Origin: Corynebacterium jeikeium
GTDB taxonomy: Bacteria > Actinomycetota > Actinomycetes > Mycobacteriales > Mycobacteriaceae
Assembly (NCBI GenBank): GCA_003955985.1
Contig: CP033784.1
Coordinates: forward strand, 1,612,001-1,676,000
DNA: 64,000 nt
Direction of reading: 5' to 3'
The notes beneath the pieces were generated by a model. That model saw nothing but the letters and a program-made list of their open reading frames with translations. It did no database searches and had not been told where the DNA came from. Below are positions 26,526 through 37,432 of the stretch, piece after piece (position 1 is the first letter of the stretch; each line of letters begins with the position of its first letter). Position numbers and translations under genes: made by a program.

Positions 26526-27821
26526 CTAGGTCAAAAAGTCATACTCTGGTGTGCCGGGTACCAGTCGGCGGCACTTCAGCGGCGAGGCATCCATGCGTGC
26601 CAGCAATTCCTCGAGGTCAGAGGCACGACGTAGCTCAATACCGACAAGAGCCGCGCCAGTTTCGCGGTTGTTGCGCTTGAGGTACTCGAACTGCGAGATG
26701 TCGTCATCCGGGCCGAGAACATCGCTGAGGAACATACGCAGCTGGCCGGGCTTCTGCGGGAAGTTGACCAGGAAGTAGTGCTTGAGGCCGCGGTAGACCA
26801 GCGAGCGCTCCATGATCTCGGCATAGCGCAGCACGTCGTTATTACCGCCCGAGATGATGCAGACAACAACCTCGTCCGGTTCAAACTGCATCTGCTCCAG
26901 AGCTGCCACAGACAGCGCACCGGCCGGCTCAGCGATGATCCCTTCGTTCTGATAGAGATCCAGCTGCGCCTCACAGACCGCGCCCTCCGGCGCAATCATC
27001 GGATGAACGCGGTTGCGGTTGGCCTCCAGGATGTGCCATGGCAGGTCACCGAAACGGGCCACCGCGGCGCCATCGACGAACGGATCGGTGTGCCCCAGCG
27101 TAATCGGGCCATTGTTCTCCAGGGCTGCGCGCATGCAGGCCGCACCCGCAGGTTCCACACCCATGACCTGGGTGTTCGGCGACATATCCGACAGGTAAGA
27201 GGTGACACCGCTGAGCAGACCACCGCCACCGACCGGTACGCAGATGGTATCCAGAGTCAACCCCTGACCGGAGAGCTGCGCAATAATTTCAGCTGCGACA
27301 GTGCCTTGTCCGACGATGGTGTTGAAGGAGTCGAATGGCTCCACCATGGTGGCACCAGTGCGCTGTGCGTCAGCACGCGCCGCAGCGGCGGCCTCATCGA
27401 AGGAGTCCCCGACAACGACAATCTCAACGGCATCGCGGCCGTGGTAAGCGATACGGTCGCGCTTCTGCTTCGGCGTGGCATTGGGCACATAGATGCGCCC
27501 CTTAATACCCAGCTGGCGGCAGGCATATGCCACGCCTTGAGCGTGGTTTCCTGCAGATGCCGCAACGACGCCTGCTGCTCGCTCTTCGTCGGTAACCTGA
27601 ACCATGGCGTTGTAGGCACCGCGAATCTTGTACGAGCGCACGTCCTGGAGGTCTTCCCGCTTGAGGAATACCTTTGCACCGGTGATTTCGGAAAGACGTG
27701 GGCTGAACTGCAGCGGAGTGGCCGCAATAACCGAAGAAATTCGTGCCTGCGCAATCTGAATATCGGCCGCGTGAACAAGTCGGCGTTCGGTCTGGGAAGC
27801 AGGCACAGAATTCTCACTCAT
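26526..27821 (-). CDS. ilvA: Threonine dehydratase (biosynthetic type)
   Basis: PLP enzyme converting threonine to 2-oxobutyrate, the first step of isoleucine synthesis. 431 residues. The PLP lysine is in DVRSYKIRGAYNAM (about 60-73), with SAGNHAQGVAYA and the phosphate-binding VPVGGGGLLSG loop. The C-terminal regulatory region (about 340-431; YFLVNFPQKPGQLRMFLSDVLGPDDDISQFEYLKR) is a single ACT-like domain, shorter than the E. coli enzyme, as usual in corynebacteria, and is where isoleucine would inhibit. It lies 57 bases after dnaE. Confidence 0.95.
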   Translation of the reverse strand: MSENSVPASQTERRLVHAADIQIAQARISSVIAATPLQFSPRLSEITGAKVFLKREDLQDVRSYKIRGAYNAMVQVTDEERAAGVVAASAGNHAQGVAYACRQLGIKGRIYVPNATPKQKRDRIAYHGRDAVEIVVVGDSFDEAAAAARADAQRTGATMVEPFDSFNTIVGQGTVAAEIIAQLSGQGLTLDTICVPVGGGGLLSGVTSYLSDMSPNTQVMGVEPAGAACMRAALENNGPITLGHTDPFVDGAAVARFGDLPWHILEANRNRVHPMIAPEGAVCEAQLDLYQNEGIIAEPAGALSVAALEQMQFEPDEVVVCIISGGNNDVLRYAEIMERSLVYRGLKHYFLVNFPQKPGQLRMFLSDVLGPDDDISQFEYLKRNNRETGAALVGIELRRASDLEELLARMDASPLKCRRLVPGTPEYDFLT

Positions 27822-27877
27822 GAGCTATGACTCTACTCGGTCATACAACCGGTTGCGACAATCAGGGCCACGATAAG

Positions 27878-30800
27878 CTACCCCAAAATGCTGGCCCCAA
27901 TCGTCGCCTTCAGATCACCAATCAAGCTGGCGTCCCGGTCAACCCGCAAGTGCTCGCCGAGAACCAAAGTGGTGTGGGAATCGCCGTCGACAAGCTTGAG
28001 GTAAACGTCGGAGTCGCCTGGGTTGTCCAGCAGTACTGACTTCAGCTTGGCAATCATCTCCGGAGTGCACTGATCAGTGCGCATGGTCAAACGCAGCGGC
28101 GCCGAAGTGGAGCCATTACGGCCAAGATCCGGCAGCTTCAGGTCATCACAGACCACACTCATGCGGTCATCGCGGTACTGAACGCGAGCACGAATAAGCA
28201 CAATGGCGTCTTCAGCAATGCTGGTGGCAATCATCGCGTAGGTCCTCGCAAAAGCCATGACTTCCACGCGCGCGCCGTTGTGGTCCTCAATACCGATAAT
28301 CGCCCAGGGCTGACCGTTCTTATTCACGCGACGGTCAACGCTAGAGACAATGCCACCAATAGTGATTTCGGTGTTGTTAGCGACTTCCCCACCGACGACC
28401 GTGGTCAAAGCGGTATCGGTCTGCGCGGCCAGCGATTCTTCGAACCCATCGAGTGGATGACCGGAGACATAGAGGCCCAGCATTTCTCGTTCCAGGGTCA
28501 GCTCGTGCTTGCGATCCCACTTTTCATCCGGCACACGGATTTCAAAGATGCTCTCCGATCCGGTGTCCTCTTCCCCACCGAAGCCCGCAAACAGGTCGAA
28601 CTGTCCCTTGTCTGCAGCCTTCTTGGTCGACAGCACCGAGTCAATGGCTTCTTCGTGAATGAGCGCAAGGCCCTTTCGTGGGTGCCCCAGCGAGTCGAAA
28701 GCGCCGGCCTTAATCAGCGACTCGGTGATGCGCTTGTTACACGGCAGCGTCTCAATCTTGTCCAGATAGTCCGAGAACGACGTGAACTTGCCCTTCTCCT
28801 CGCGCGTCTTCACAATCGACGCGACCACATCATGGCCGACGTTGCGGATAGCGCCAAGGCCGAAGCGAATATCCTCACCGACCGGCTCGAAGTCCATACC
28901 CGACTCATTGACATCCGGCGGCAGCACCTTAATGCCAAGGTGGCGACAGTCCGACAGATAAATAGCCAGCTTGTTCTTATCATCCGCCACCGAGGTCAAC
29001 AGCGCCGCCATGTACTCAGCGGTGTAGTTGGCCTTCAGATACGCGGTCCAGTAGGACACCAGGCCGTAGCCCGCCGCGTGAGACTTGTTAAACGCGTACG
29101 AAGCGAAGGGCAGAATAATATCCCACAGCTTCTGGACAGCATCCTTAGAGAAACCATTTTCCAACATGCCGCCTTCGAAGTTCACGAACTCCTTGGCCAG
29201 CACCTCGGGCTTCTTCTTACCCATGGCCTTACGGAAACCATCTGCTTGGCCCGCGGTGTAATTCGCCAGCTTCTGCGAGATCTTCATGATCTGCTCCTGG
29301 TACACAATCAGGCCGTGTGTTTCTTCCAGGATTTCTTTCAGCTGCTCATCCAGTTCCGCGTGGATGGCGTTATAAGGCTTGCGACCATTCTTAATATCCG
29401 CGTAGTCAAAGTGCGCGTTCACACCCATCGGCCCCGGACGGTACAGCGCCAGCGATGCCACGATGTCGTCGAAGCCCGTTGGCTGCATGCGCTTGAGCAG
29501 CTCACGCATTCCGCCACCATCGAGCTGGAACACGCCGAGGGTGTCACCGCGTGACAGGAGCTCATAGACCTTTGGATCATCGGTCTGAAGGTCATCGAGC
29601 AGAACTGTCTCGCCTCGGTTGGACTTGATGTGCTCAATACAGTCACCGATAACCGTCAGGTTTCGAAGACCCAGGAAGTCCATCTTCAACAGACCGATGG
29701 CCTCACACGCCGGATAGTCCCAGCCAGTGATAATCGCGCCGTCAGTCTGTCGCTTCCACATCGGGATGTGATCCAAGAGTGGCACCGACGCCATCACCAC
29801 GGCACAAGCGTGCACGCCGGTCTGCCTAACGACGCCCTCGAGACCACGGGCTGTCTCGTAAATTCGAGCCACATCCGGGTCGGTTTCAATAAGCTGACGA
29901 ACCTCGGCGGCCTCGCCGTAGCGTGGGTGCTCCGGGTCGACGATGCCGCTCAGCGGAATGTCCTTAGCCATAATCGCAGGTGGCAGCGCCTTAGTAATGC
30001 GGTCTGCAATCTGGTAACCCGGCTGACCGAACTGCACACGCGCCGAGTCCTTCAGAGCCTGCTTGGTCTTCACCGTACCGAAGGTGACCACCTGCGCCAC
30101 CTTGTCTTCGCCCCAGCGATCTGCCGCGTAGCGAATCATCTCATCGCGGCGGCGGTCGTCGAAGTCGATATCGATATCCGGCGCGGACGGACGCTCTGGG
30201 TTCAGGAATCGCTCGAAGAGAAGACCGTGCTCAATCGGGTCGATATTGGTAATCCACGTCGCGTATGCAACCAGGGAACCGGCAGCGGAACCACGCCCCG
30301 GACCGACCTTGATGCCCACCTCACGGGCATGGCGAATCAACTCCGCAACGATAAGGAAGTACGACGGGTAGCCCTTACCGTCAATAACCTCAATTTCGTA
30401 CTCCGCGCGCCGGATGTACTCCTCCGGTACCTCGCGCCCTTCAAAGCGCTTGCGCAGCCCCTCCATCACGTTGTGATGCAGCCATGTCGTCGGCGTCTCC
30501 CCTTCCGGAACGTCCGCCTTCGGCATGCGATCGTGCGGGTGCTCCTCCCACAGCTCGTCGTAGTCCTCGACGCGCTCTGCGATGAGCAGCGTGTTATCGC
30601 AGGCACCCGGGACTAGGTGATCCCAGGTCGCGCGCATTTCTTCGGCGGACTTAATAAAGTAGCCATCACCGTCGAACTTAAAACGGTCCGGGTCATTGAG
30701 CGTCTTGCCCGTCTGCACACAGAGCATGGCCTCGTGAGCCTTGGCCTGGTCACGGGTGACGTAGTGGCAGTCATTCGTAACCAGTGGCGGCAGGTTCAGC

Positions 30801-31435
30801 TTCCGGCCAATCTCCAGTAGCTCACTGCGCACGCGGGTCTCAATATCCAGCCCGTGATCCATCAGTTCAAGGAAGTAGTTTTCCTTGCCGTAGATGTCCT
30901 GCCACATCCCGGCGGCCTGCAGAGCCTCGTCGAACTGCCCCAGACGCAGACGCGTCTGCACATCACCCGACGGACACCCAGTGGTCGCGATAATGCCCTC
31001 GGCGCGTTCTGCCACCAACTCGGCATCCATACGCGGGTACTTACTAATTTGTCCCTCATACGATGCCATCGACGACAGGTAGAACAGGTTCCGCAGGCCC
31101 TGCGCATTCGCAGCCAACATGGTCTGGTGCAAGTAGGAGCCACGACCCGAGACATCGTCTCGACGCTGATGCGGTTCACCCCACTGAATGCGCTTTTTAT
31201 TAAAACGGCTCTCCGGCGCCATATATGCCTCAATGCCGATGATTGGCTTGATGCCCTTGGACTTCATCTGCCGATAGAACGCATTCGAGCCAAACATATT
31301 GCCGTGGTCGGTGACACCGACCGCAGGCATTCCCTGTCGCGCAACCTCGTCGGCAAGCAAATCGATCTTCGCCATACCGTCGAGCATGGAGTACTCGGTG
31401 TGATTGTGGAGGTGCACGAAGGAGGAGTTAGCCAT
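27878..31435 (-). CDS. dnaE: DNA polymerase III alpha subunit
   Basis: Replicative polymerase. 1185 residues from the chosen ATG ([20 protein letters not shown]). The PHP domain is at about 1-290 ([19 protein letters not shown]). The polymerase core includes [13 protein letters not shown] and [16 protein letters not shown] with catalytic aspartates. Next come a helix-hairpin-helix region and an OB fold near 1000-1080 ([33 protein letters not shown]). An open frame continues 17 codons upstream to 31486. The inner start is preferred because it matches homologues and TACAAT lies 8 bases upstream, as in a leaderless transcript. Confidence 0.96.
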   Translation of the reverse strand: MANSSFVHLHNHTEYSMLDGMAKIDLLADEVARQGMPAVGVTDHGNMFGSNAFYRQMKSKGIKPIIGIEAYMAPESRFNKKRIQWGEPHQRRDDVSGRGSYLHQTMLAANAQGLRNLFYLSSMASYEGQISKYPRMDAELVAERAEGIIATTGCPSGDVQTRLRLGQFDEALQAAGMWQDIYGKENYFLELMDHGLDIETRVRSELLEIGRKLNLPPLVTNDCHYVTRDQAKAHEAMLCVQTGKTLNDPDRFKFDGDGYFIKSAEEMRATWDHLVPGACDNTLLIAERVEDYDELWEEHPHDRMPKADVPEGETPTTWLHHNVMEGLRKRFEGREVPEEYIRRAEYEIEVIDGKGYPSYFLIVAELIRHAREVGIKVGPGRGSAAGSLVAYATWITNIDPIEHGLLFERFLNPERPSAPDIDIDFDDRRRDEMIRYAADRWGEDKVAQVVTFGTVKTKQALKDSARVQFGQPGYQIADRITKALPPAIMAKDIPLSGIVDPEHPRYGEAAEVRQLIETDPDVARIYETARGLEGVVRQTGVHACAVVMASVPLLDHIPMWKRQTDGAIITGWDYPACEAIGLLKMDFLGLRNLTVIGDCIEHIKSNRGETVLLDDLQTDDPKVYELLSRGDTLGVFQLDGGGMRELLKRMQPTGFDDIVASLALYRPGPMGVNAHFDYADIKNGRKPYNAIHAELDEQLKEILEETHGLIVYQEQIMKISQKLANYTAGQADGFRKAMGKKKPEVLAKEFVNFEGGMLENGFSKDAVQKLWDIILPFASYAFNKSHAAGYGLVSYWTAYLKANYTAEYMAALLTSVADDKNKLAIYLSDCRHLGIKVLPPDVNESGMDFEPVGEDIRFGLGAIRNVGHDVVASIVKTREEKGKFTSFSDYLDKIETLPCNKRITESLIKAGAFDSLGHPRKGLALIHEEAIDSVLSTKKAADKGQFDLFAGFGGEEDTGSESIFEIRVPDEKWDRKHELTLEREMLGLYVSGHPLDGFEESLAAQTDTALTTVVGGEVANNTEITIGGIVSSVDRRVNKNGQPWAIIGIEDHNGARVEVMAFARTYAMIATSIAEDAIVLIRARVQYRDDRMSVVCDDLKLPDLGRNGSTSAPLRLTMRTDQCTPEMIAKLKSVLLDNPGDSDVYLKLVDGDSHTTLVLGEHLRVDRDASLIGDLKATIGASILG

Positions 31436-31443
31436 GAGTCCAG

Positions 31444-31449
31444 ATTGTA
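31444..31449 (-). promoter_or_regulatory. Putative -10 element of dnaE
   Basis: TACAAT on the minus strand, 8 bases before the chosen dnaE ATG, with no ribosome binding site between. A clear -35 was not found. Confidence 0.45.
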
Positions 31450-31679
31450 GACAATCCCCCGGATTGAACACGATTCCTTCGAACACCCAAAATGAAGCAG
31501 CCCCTTATGCCTGCACAGTTATAGCTAAAGACGTGTGCAACATCACTCTTACTTTTCCTTTACTTTTCAAAACCAGTTAACAATACTCGACACCACGGTT
31601 CGTGAGGAAGTTCTCATGTTTTCCTCGCGGCCACAAAGAAACGCACTGCCCTCGAGCAAAGAACCAAAGGAGCAATACA

Positions 31680-31844
31680 GTGTTCGCACCACTTTCCGAT
31701 GGCCACTTCACCTACTTCCCCAAGCCCGAGCTTGACGAGGTTCTTGCAACCATCGACCGCCGCCCAGTTGCCGCCGGCTACCTCATCGATGGCGATGTCA
31801 TCACCTCCAACATGGATGCCGCCCGCTACAGCTGGCTGGTCTAA
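31680..31844 (+). CDS. 54-residue small protein of unknown function
   Basis: GTG start at 31680 with AAGGAG at an ideal spacing of 7. The protein runs MFAPLSDGHFTYFPKPELDE... to ...MDAARYSWLV. It has no membrane helix, no Cys, many acidic and aromatic residues, and codon use like that of the real genes around it. I do not recognise a family. The frame remains open upstream to 31602, but those codons look non-coding. It lies in the 490-base gap between dnaE and the aldolase gene, 80 bases before the latter, and could be co-transcribed with it. Confidence 0.68.
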   Translation: MFAPLSDGHFTYFPKPELDEVLATIDRRPVAAGYLIDGDVITSNMDAARYSWLV

Positions 31845-31924
31845 AAGGGCGCAGACCTGGAAAATTCTGACTTTCTTTTCAAAATCAAAGACAGTACAGG
31901 TTTTCAATGATTACGTTTTAGGGC

Positions 31925-33214
31925 ATGAAACTTTCTCGAGCTTCTGCCCCGGAGTCCTCGGACACATCCCGCCCGGCTCCGACATCGATGTCTCACCTGC
32001 CTGAAGCGCTGCCGCCGCAGACGCCCCAGACAGCCCGCCCGCCACTAGCTACCGACACGCTGCTTAACTGCACTTCCCTTCCTGCAGTCGTCGTCGACCT
32101 CGCGGCGGTCGAAGCCAATGCCCGCGATATGCTCCGCCGTGCAAACGGGATGCCTATCCGCGTGGCCTCGAAATCGATTCGCATTCCACAGCTTATTTCG
32201 CACGTCCTGGCCTTCCCCGGTTTCCAGGGCGTGCTGGCATATTCACTGGCAGAGGCGCTGTACCTATTCCGAGAAGGCATTAGCGACGACATCGTCGTCG
32301 CCTACCCAACTCTTGACGCCCGCGCTATCTCAGAGCTTGCCGACGATGATGCAGCGCGTGCCGCCATCTGCGTCATGGTTGACCGTCCCGAGCATCTGGA
32401 GGCGCTGGCGTCGTCGGCAAGCGAAAATGCGCCAATCCGCGTGTGCATGGACGTCGACGCATCCTTTCGTCCCCTCCCCGGCGTGCATATCGGTACGCTG
32501 CGCTCAAGCCTGTTCTCGCCGAAGCAGGCAGCGGCGTTTGCCAAGCAGATTATTGCCCGTCCGGAGCTGCAGCTGGCGGGAATCATGATGTATGAGGGAC
32601 ACATTGCCGGAGTGGGCGATGCCGGAGACTCCCTGCGTGCGCGCGCAATTCGAGTGATGCAGGCCGTCTCAAAGAAGGAGTTGGCGAAGCGCCGCGAGAA
32701 GGTTGTCGCTGCAGTCGAGAAAGTGGCGGGGCCGCTGGAGTTTGTCAACGGTGGTGGCACGGGGTCGCTGGAGTCGACGTGCGCCGAGGCCGCAGTCACC
32801 GAGGCAGCGGCGGGGTCGGGGTTCCTGGCACCAACCCTCTTCGATAACTATCGCGCATTCAATCTGCGCCCGGCGTCCTGGTTTGTGTTGCCGGCGACGC
32901 GACGTCCTAAGAAGGGCGTGGTCACGGTGTCCGGCGGTGGTCGAATTGCCTCTGGACCGGCGGGAGATGACCGGCTGCCAACCCCCTGGTACCCCACTGG
33001 CCTGCGCTACGCGGCAGAGGAAGGACCAGGTGAGGTGCAGACTCCGCTGCTCGGCAAGACCGCCGACGCAATTTCGCTGGGAGATCCCGTGTGGTTCCGC
33101 CACGCCAAGGCCGGCGAAATAGCCGAGCACACACAAGAAGTCATTGCAGTTCGAGATGGCACCATCATCGCCCACTGGCCCACGTACCGAGGAAAGGGAT
33201 TGATCTTCACATGA
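31925..33214 (+). CDS. DSD1-like PLP enzyme (amino acid deaminase/aldolase)
   Basis: 429 residues. The N-terminal alanine-racemase-like PLP barrel has PAVVVDLAAVEANARDMLRRANGMPIRVASKSIR, where Lys in RVASKSIR is the PLP lysine, and ends with a DSD1-type C-terminal domain (PTGLRYAAEEGPGEVQTPL...GDPVWFRHAKAGEIAEH, with metal-binding His/Cys-type residues). Relatives are D-threonine aldolases and D-serine dehydratases; the substrate here cannot be read off. A 45-residue Pro/Ser/Thr-rich N-terminal leader precedes the conserved part, and a start at the ATG near residue 22 is possible. Overlaps the next gene by ATGA. Confidence 0.85.
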   Translation: MKLSRASAPESSDTSRPAPTSMSHLPEALPPQTPQTARPPLATDTLLNCTSLPAVVVDLAAVEANARDMLRRANGMPIRVASKSIRIPQLISHVLAFPGFQGVLAYSLAEALYLFREGISDDIVVAYPTLDARAISELADDDAARAAICVMVDRPEHLEALASSASENAPIRVCMDVDASFRPLPGVHIGTLRSSLFSPKQAAAFAKQIIARPELQLAGIMMYEGHIAGVGDAGDSLRARAIRVMQAVSKKELAKRREKVVAAVEKVAGPLEFVNGGGTGSLESTCAEAAVTEAAAGSGFLAPTLFDNYRAFNLRPASWFVLPATRRPKKGVVTVSGGGRIASGPAGDDRLPTPWYPTGLRYAAEEGPGEVQTPLLGKTADAISLGDPVWFRHAKAGEIAEHTQEVIAVRDGTIIAHWPTYRGKGLIFT

Positions 33215-34638
33215 GCAATTCACACAACAACGCCCGCTTCACAGTCTCTACAGTTGAGTCCCGAGTACCACGCGTACGTCGGCGTGCGCAGGCGAAAGCC
33301 GTCGCCAACTCGCATTGGAGCAATTGGGCGCACACGCAATCGTGCACCCCGTCCTACACTCATCAGCCGCACGATGATGAGGGCGTCATCTCGGTAATTA
33401 AAGCGGCGAAGACCGAAGGGACTACGGTGCGCCCGCTGGGGGCCGGTCATTCTTTTACTTCCGTGGCCACCACCGATGGGCACCGCATTCAACTCGATCG
33501 CTGCTCTGGTCTGGTCGAGCTCGACGCCGTCAACCAGACCGCTACGCTGCGTGCCGGCACTCGCCTGCGCGACACTCCAGGTATTCTGCGCCCGCTCGGT
33601 TGGGCACTTCCCAACCAGGGCGATGTCGATCCGCAGTCGCTGGCCGGTGCTATCTCTACTGGCACGCACGGAACCGGGCTTGGATTCACCGGTTTCGCAG
33701 GCACCGTGAAGGGATTCAAGATTGTCACTGCGGATGGCGTCGTCAGGCACTGCCATCCGGACGCTGAGGGAATCGACGGCGAGCTCTACCGCCTCGGCCG
33801 GCTGGGACTGGGTGTCTTCGGCGTGCTTACGGAGGTCACGATGTCCGTCGTGCCAGCGTTTGATCTGCACGCCGACGAGCACCGCGAAGAGTTTGATTCC
33901 CTGCGCAAGAGTTTCGCCGAGCGCTGCAAAGAAGCTGACCACCTGGAGTTTTTCTGGTTCCCGGGACAGCGCGAGACGCTGGTCAAGCACAATACTCGCA
34001 TTGAACCGCAGCGCCACCGCCGCCCGAGCCGCAATAGCCTGAAGCAGCGCCTGGGCAGCGCGCGTACGTATCTTAACGACGAAGTCGTCAACAACATGGG
34101 ACTCTTGGCGTGCTGCGAGATTGCTAAGGCCATTCCCGCTACGACCGATACCATCAACCGGATTGCCACCAACACCGTGCCAGAGCGCAGCTACTCCAAT
34201 GAGGCGCACAAGGTCTTTGTCTCGCCGCGCCGAGTGCGTTTTTCCGAGATGGAGTACTCCGTCCCGCTCGAGGCCGCTTCCGATGTCCTCGGGGAAATCC
34301 GCGACGCGATTGCCCGCAAGAGGATGAAAGTCTCCTTCCCCATCGAGGTGCGCTCCGCGAAAGCCGATGATGTGGCCCTATCCACTGCGTACGGTCGCGA
34401 CAGTGCCTACATCGCCATCCACCGCTACTGGAAGGAAAATTATCGAGAGTACTTCAACCTCATCGAGCCGATTTTCAAGGCCCACGAAGGTCGCCCGCAC
34501 TGGGGCAAATTGCACACGCTCCGCGCGGAGGATTTCGCGGAACGTTATCCGCTGTTCGGCGAGGTCCAGGCACTACGGGAAAAGGTCGACCCGCAGGGAA
34601 TCTTCCTCAACGAGCACCTGCGCGAACTTTTCTGCTAA
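33211..34638 (+). CDS. FAD-linked sugar-1,4-lactone oxidase (D-arabinono/gulono-lactone oxidase family)
   Basis: 475 residues from ATG 33211, which overlaps the previous stop as ATGA, so the two are coupled. The FAD-binding PCMH domain (about 30-205) has RPLGAGHSFTSVATTDG and GDVDPQSLAGAISTGTHGTG. The C-terminal ALO domain ends with the family HWGK motif (PHWGKLHTL). Mycobacterial relatives oxidise L-gulono-lactone to ascorbate-type products; some actinobacterial members act as sugar-alcohol oxidases. The pairing with a D-amino-acid-type PLP enzyme suggests a pathway I cannot name. Its stop overlaps the rarD stop by four bases. Confidence 0.88.
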   Translation: MSNSHNNARFTVSTVESRVPRVRRRAQAKAVANSHWSNWAHTQSCTPSYTHQPHDDEGVISVIKAAKTEGTTVRPLGAGHSFTSVATTDGHRIQLDRCSGLVELDAVNQTATLRAGTRLRDTPGILRPLGWALPNQGDVDPQSLAGAISTGTHGTGLGFTGFAGTVKGFKIVTADGVVRHCHPDAEGIDGELYRLGRLGLGVFGVLTEVTMSVVPAFDLHADEHREEFDSLRKSFAERCKEADHLEFFWFPGQRETLVKHNTRIEPQRHRRPSRNSLKQRLGSARTYLNDEVVNNMGLLACCEIAKAIPATTDTINRIATNTVPERSYSNEAHKVFVSPRRVRFSEMEYSVPLEAASDVLGEIRDAIARKRMKVSFPIEVRSAKADDVALSTAYGRDSAYIAIHRYWKENYREYFNLIEPIFKAHEGRPHWGKLHTLRAEDFAERYPLFGEVQALREKVDPQGIFLNEHLRELFC

Positions 34639-35603
34639 TTATCTGCCGGCTTTACGACGTCCCGGGTAACCGCCCCATCCGTCTGGTCGGCGGCATCGTC
34701 GGAAACCGCGGCCGGTTCAACACCGGCCTTGCGGAGTTCCCGGCGAACCCGACGCTGCCGGAGCATCTTCAGGATGAGGTCGCAGATGAACAGCGCGACG
34801 GCACCCCAGATGATGAAGAACCCGATCCAGCGCTCCGGTTCGAGCTGCTCGCCCAGCACAGTGACTGCCAGGGTGATTTGGAGAACCGGAGTGAGGTACT
34901 GCATCAGACCCAAGGTGGCCAGCGGCAGGCGTTTGGCACCTTCGCCGAAGAGCAGCAACGGAATGGCGGTAGCAACACCGGCGCTCATCATGAGCAGCAT
35001 GTGACCAGTTCCTTCGGAGGTAAAGGTGCTCTGCCCGTTGTAGGTAAACCAGAGGATGTAGGCCAGCGCAATCGGTGTGATTACGGCGGACTCGGCCGTC
35101 AGCGAAGCTGCGGAGGAAAGCGATACCCGCTTCTTCATTAGTCCGTAAAAACCGAAACTGAACGCCAGCGCCAGCGCACCCAACGGCGGATGTCCCACAC
35201 CGATTGTGAGAACAATGACCGCAATGGTTGCCAGGATGACACTGCCGAGCTGCAACCGCGAGATGCTTTCACGGAAGAAAATCATCGCCAACAAAACGCT
35301 GACCAGCGGGTTGATGAAGTAGCCGAGCGCGGCCTCCGCCACCTGCCCATTGTTGACCAGGTAGACGTACACACCCCAGTTGACGGAGATCAACAGTGCG
35401 GCAATAAAAATAGTGCCCCAGGTCTTGGCACTCGCGGCCTTCAGCTCTGGCCATGCGCGCATGAAGCTGAGGGCAATGACCATAAAGACAAGGGTCCAGA
35501 CGAATCGGTGCGCCAAAATCTCTACGGCCCCTGCTGGTTCCAGCAAGGGGAAATAGAGCGGAAACAGCGCCCACAAAAGGTACGCACCGAATGCCTGAAT
35601 CAC
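34635..35603 (-). CDS. rarD: EamA-family transporter RarD
   Basis: 322 residues with about 10 membrane helices in two EamA-like halves. Start AYLLWALFPLYFPLLEPAGAVEILAHRFVW and GLMQYLTPVLQ near helix 9 are RarD signatures. A basic then acidic cytoplasmic tail (RQRRVRRELRKAGVEP...) follows. RarD proteins are annotated as chloramphenicol-sensitive or drug/metabolite exporters, but the substrate is unproven. It converges with the lactone oxidase gene. Confidence 0.92.
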   Translation of the reverse strand: MIQAFGAYLLWALFPLYFPLLEPAGAVEILAHRFVWTLVFMVIALSFMRAWPELKAASAKTWGTIFIAALLISVNWGVYVYLVNNGQVAEAALGYFINPLVSVLLAMIFFRESISRLQLGSVILATIAVIVLTIGVGHPPLGALALAFSFGFYGLMKKRVSLSSAASLTAESAVITPIALAYILWFTYNGQSTFTSEGTGHMLLMMSAGVATAIPLLLFGEGAKRLPLATLGLMQYLTPVLQITLAVTVLGEQLEPERWIGFFIIWGAVALFICDLILKMLRQRRVRRELRKAGVEPAAVSDDAADQTDGAVTRDVVKPADN

Positions 35604-35666
35604 TGTTGACTGACTCCTTTTCGTTCTTGTTGAAACTGACTGCGTACTGACGGCAGAGTTCTAGCC

Positions 35667-35745
35667 GCTTCATCCTAGTCGTTTGGATTTGGGCGCTTGG
35701 TTCTGGCTTTTATTAGTTCTGGCCGCTTAGTTCTGGCTCAGCCCC
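35667..35745. repeat. Degenerate tandem repeat of TTCTGGC units
   Basis: GTTCTAGCCGCTT, GTTCTGGCTTTT, AGTTCTGGCCGCTT and AGTTCTGGCTCAG follow each other over about 80 bases, overlapping the last codons of the minus-strand gene at 35727. It may reflect slippage; no known element is recognised. Confidence 0.4.
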
Positions 35746-36452
35746 GGCGCAAAGAGAGGATCTTTATCCGTGAAGCCGGAACTCAGCACCGGGCGAATAC
35801 CAAAACGGCCACGCGCCGCATCTGATGGCAGCGCCTCGACAGCTTTCACATCGGGCATTTTCTTGACATCCATCAACGATTCAGCGTCACCATAGACCAG
35901 TAAACCGTTGAAGCCGAGCCGTTCGTCGTCAATCGCGACGTCTGCGTAAGCAGCCGCTAACTCCAGCTGATCTTGCAGCAGCTTTTCTTCGCTCGCTGTT
36001 TTACTCGGCTGCGGCAAATACCGGGTGCTCACACCGCCGATGATTGCAGTCGATACTCGCAGAGAGGGCTCTTTTTCATAGACCTGTGCCGCTTCTTGCG
36101 CATCGAGCAGCCGGTCAAAAGTCACCAACGCCCAGAACTTCGGGTCCTCTACGACTGGCTGGCCGGTCTTTAGCCGGTAGTCCTCTTTCTTCATATTCGC
36201 GAGGGACTCGTCGGCACGCTCTACGTACTGCTCGGTTGCTTCCCACGGGTCCGGGCCGAGCGCATCGCCGTTGAGATTTTGCGGCTTGCTTACCCGATCG
36301 GAGGTCGAAGCGACTGCTAAAACAATCACCAATACGACAACACAGAAACCAGAGATCAGTGCCATCACTGGCGAAATACTGCCGTCACCAGTGCTTTTCG
36401 CGCGAGTTTCACGGCGTGGTGGGTTCTTGGATCCCGATGGGGTCTGCGTCAT
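35727..36452 (-). CDS. Single-helix membrane-anchored protein of unknown function
   Basis: 241 residues. Basic, Ser/Pro-rich cytoplasmic N-terminus (1-28), one membrane helix at about 29-48 ([21 protein letters not shown]), then an exported domain of about 190 residues with [29 protein letters not shown] and [13 protein letters not shown]. No known motif found. Its start overlaps the rluD stop (ATGA), so it belongs to the lspA-rluD transcript. Corynebacteria commonly carry a gene of this kind after rluD, as far as I recall. Confidence 0.8.
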   Translation of the reverse strand: MTQTPSGSKNPPRRETRAKSTGDGSISPVMALISGFCVVVLVIVLAVASTSDRVSKPQNLNGDALGPDPWEATEQYVERADESLANMKKEDYRLKTGQPVVEDPKFWALVTFDRLLDAQEAAQVYEKEPSLRVSTAIIGGVSTRYLPQPSKTASEEKLLQDQLELAAAYADVAIDDERLGFNGLLVYGDAESLMDVKKMPDVKAVEALPSDAARGRFGIRPVLSSGFTDKDPLFAPGLSQN

Positions 36453-37432
36453 GCGCTCTGCCTCAAAACTTCCAATGCGTGGTTCAAATCATCTGGGTAT
36501 GGACATTCGATTTCCATCCAGCGCCCATCTGCCGGGTGGTGGAAACCAAGCGAGACCGCGTGAAGCCACTGGCGGTTGAGCCCCAGCCGCTTGGCCAATG
36601 CCGGATCGGAACCGTACATGGGATCGCCGCAGCATGGGTGATTCAGCGCAGAGAAGTGCACGCGAATCTGGTGCGTGCGCCCAGTCTCTAGATTCACCTT
36701 CAGCAGCGTTGCTGGGGCGAAGGCCTCAAGCGTTTCGTAGTGCGTCACAGCATGCTTGCCATCCTGGCGGACGGCAAAGCGCCAACCCGCCGAAGGATGA
36801 CGGCCAATCGGCGCATCAATTGTCCCCGACAGCGGATCCGGATGCCCCTGAACCAGAGCGTGATAGGTCTTGGACACCTCACGGTTTTTGAACGCCCGCT
36901 TGAGCACGGAGTAGCCCCGTTCGGAGCAGGCGACAACCATCACGCCAGAGGTGCCAACATCGAGGCGATGCACGATGCCTTTTCGCTCGGGCGGACCGGA
37001 GGTAGAAATGCGGAAACCAGCAGCCGCCAGTCCGCCGATAACCGTTGGGCCTTCCCAACCGACCGACGGATGTGCGGCCACACCGACAGGCTTGTGAACA
37101 GCCACCAAATCGGAGTCGTGGTAGAGCACGTCCATGCCCTCGACGAGTTCCTCTTTGGGAACCAATGGCTTTTCCACCGGCGGCAACAACACTGAGAGGA
37201 AAGCGTTTTCTTCCAATCGGTCGGACTTACCAACGCTCACGCCATCGACCGTGATGTCCCCAGCCGCTGCCAAATCAGCCACCGCTGTGCGCGAGAGTCC
37301 CAGCAACTTAGCCACACCGGCGTCTACCCGCATACCGGCCAAGCCCGGTGGAACGGGCATCTGCCGGGTTTCTCGGTCGGGCTGGTGCGCTCCCCCGAGT
37401 GCTGCACCGGTATTTACTGCATTGTCGTTCAC
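36449..37432 (-). CDS. rluD: RluA/RluD-family pseudouridine synthase
   Basis: 327 residues. N-terminal S4 domain (about 30-90; [37 protein letters not shown]) and catalytic pseudouridine synthase domain with [14 protein letters not shown] (the Asp of HRLD is catalytic) and [12 protein letters not shown]. RluD modifies helix 69 of 23S rRNA; target assignment is by family. It overlaps lspA upstream and the membrane protein downstream by ATGA junctions, giving a tightly coupled three-gene operon. Confidence 0.94.
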   Translation of the reverse strand: MNDNAVNTGAALGGAHQPDRETRQMPVPPGLAGMRVDAGVAKLLGLSRTAVADLAAAGDITVDGVSVGKSDRLEENAFLSVLLPPVEKPLVPKEELVEGMDVLYHDSDLVAVHKPVGVAAHPSVGWEGPTVIGGLAAAGFRISTSGPPERKGIVHRLDVGTSGVMVVACSERGYSVLKRAFKNREVSKTYHALVQGHPDPLSGTIDAPIGRHPSAGWRFAVRQDGKHAVTHYETLEAFAPATLLKVNLETGRTHQIRVHFSALNHPCCGDPMYGSDPALAKRLGLNRQWLHAVSLGFHHPADGRWMEIECPYPDDLNHALEVLRQSA

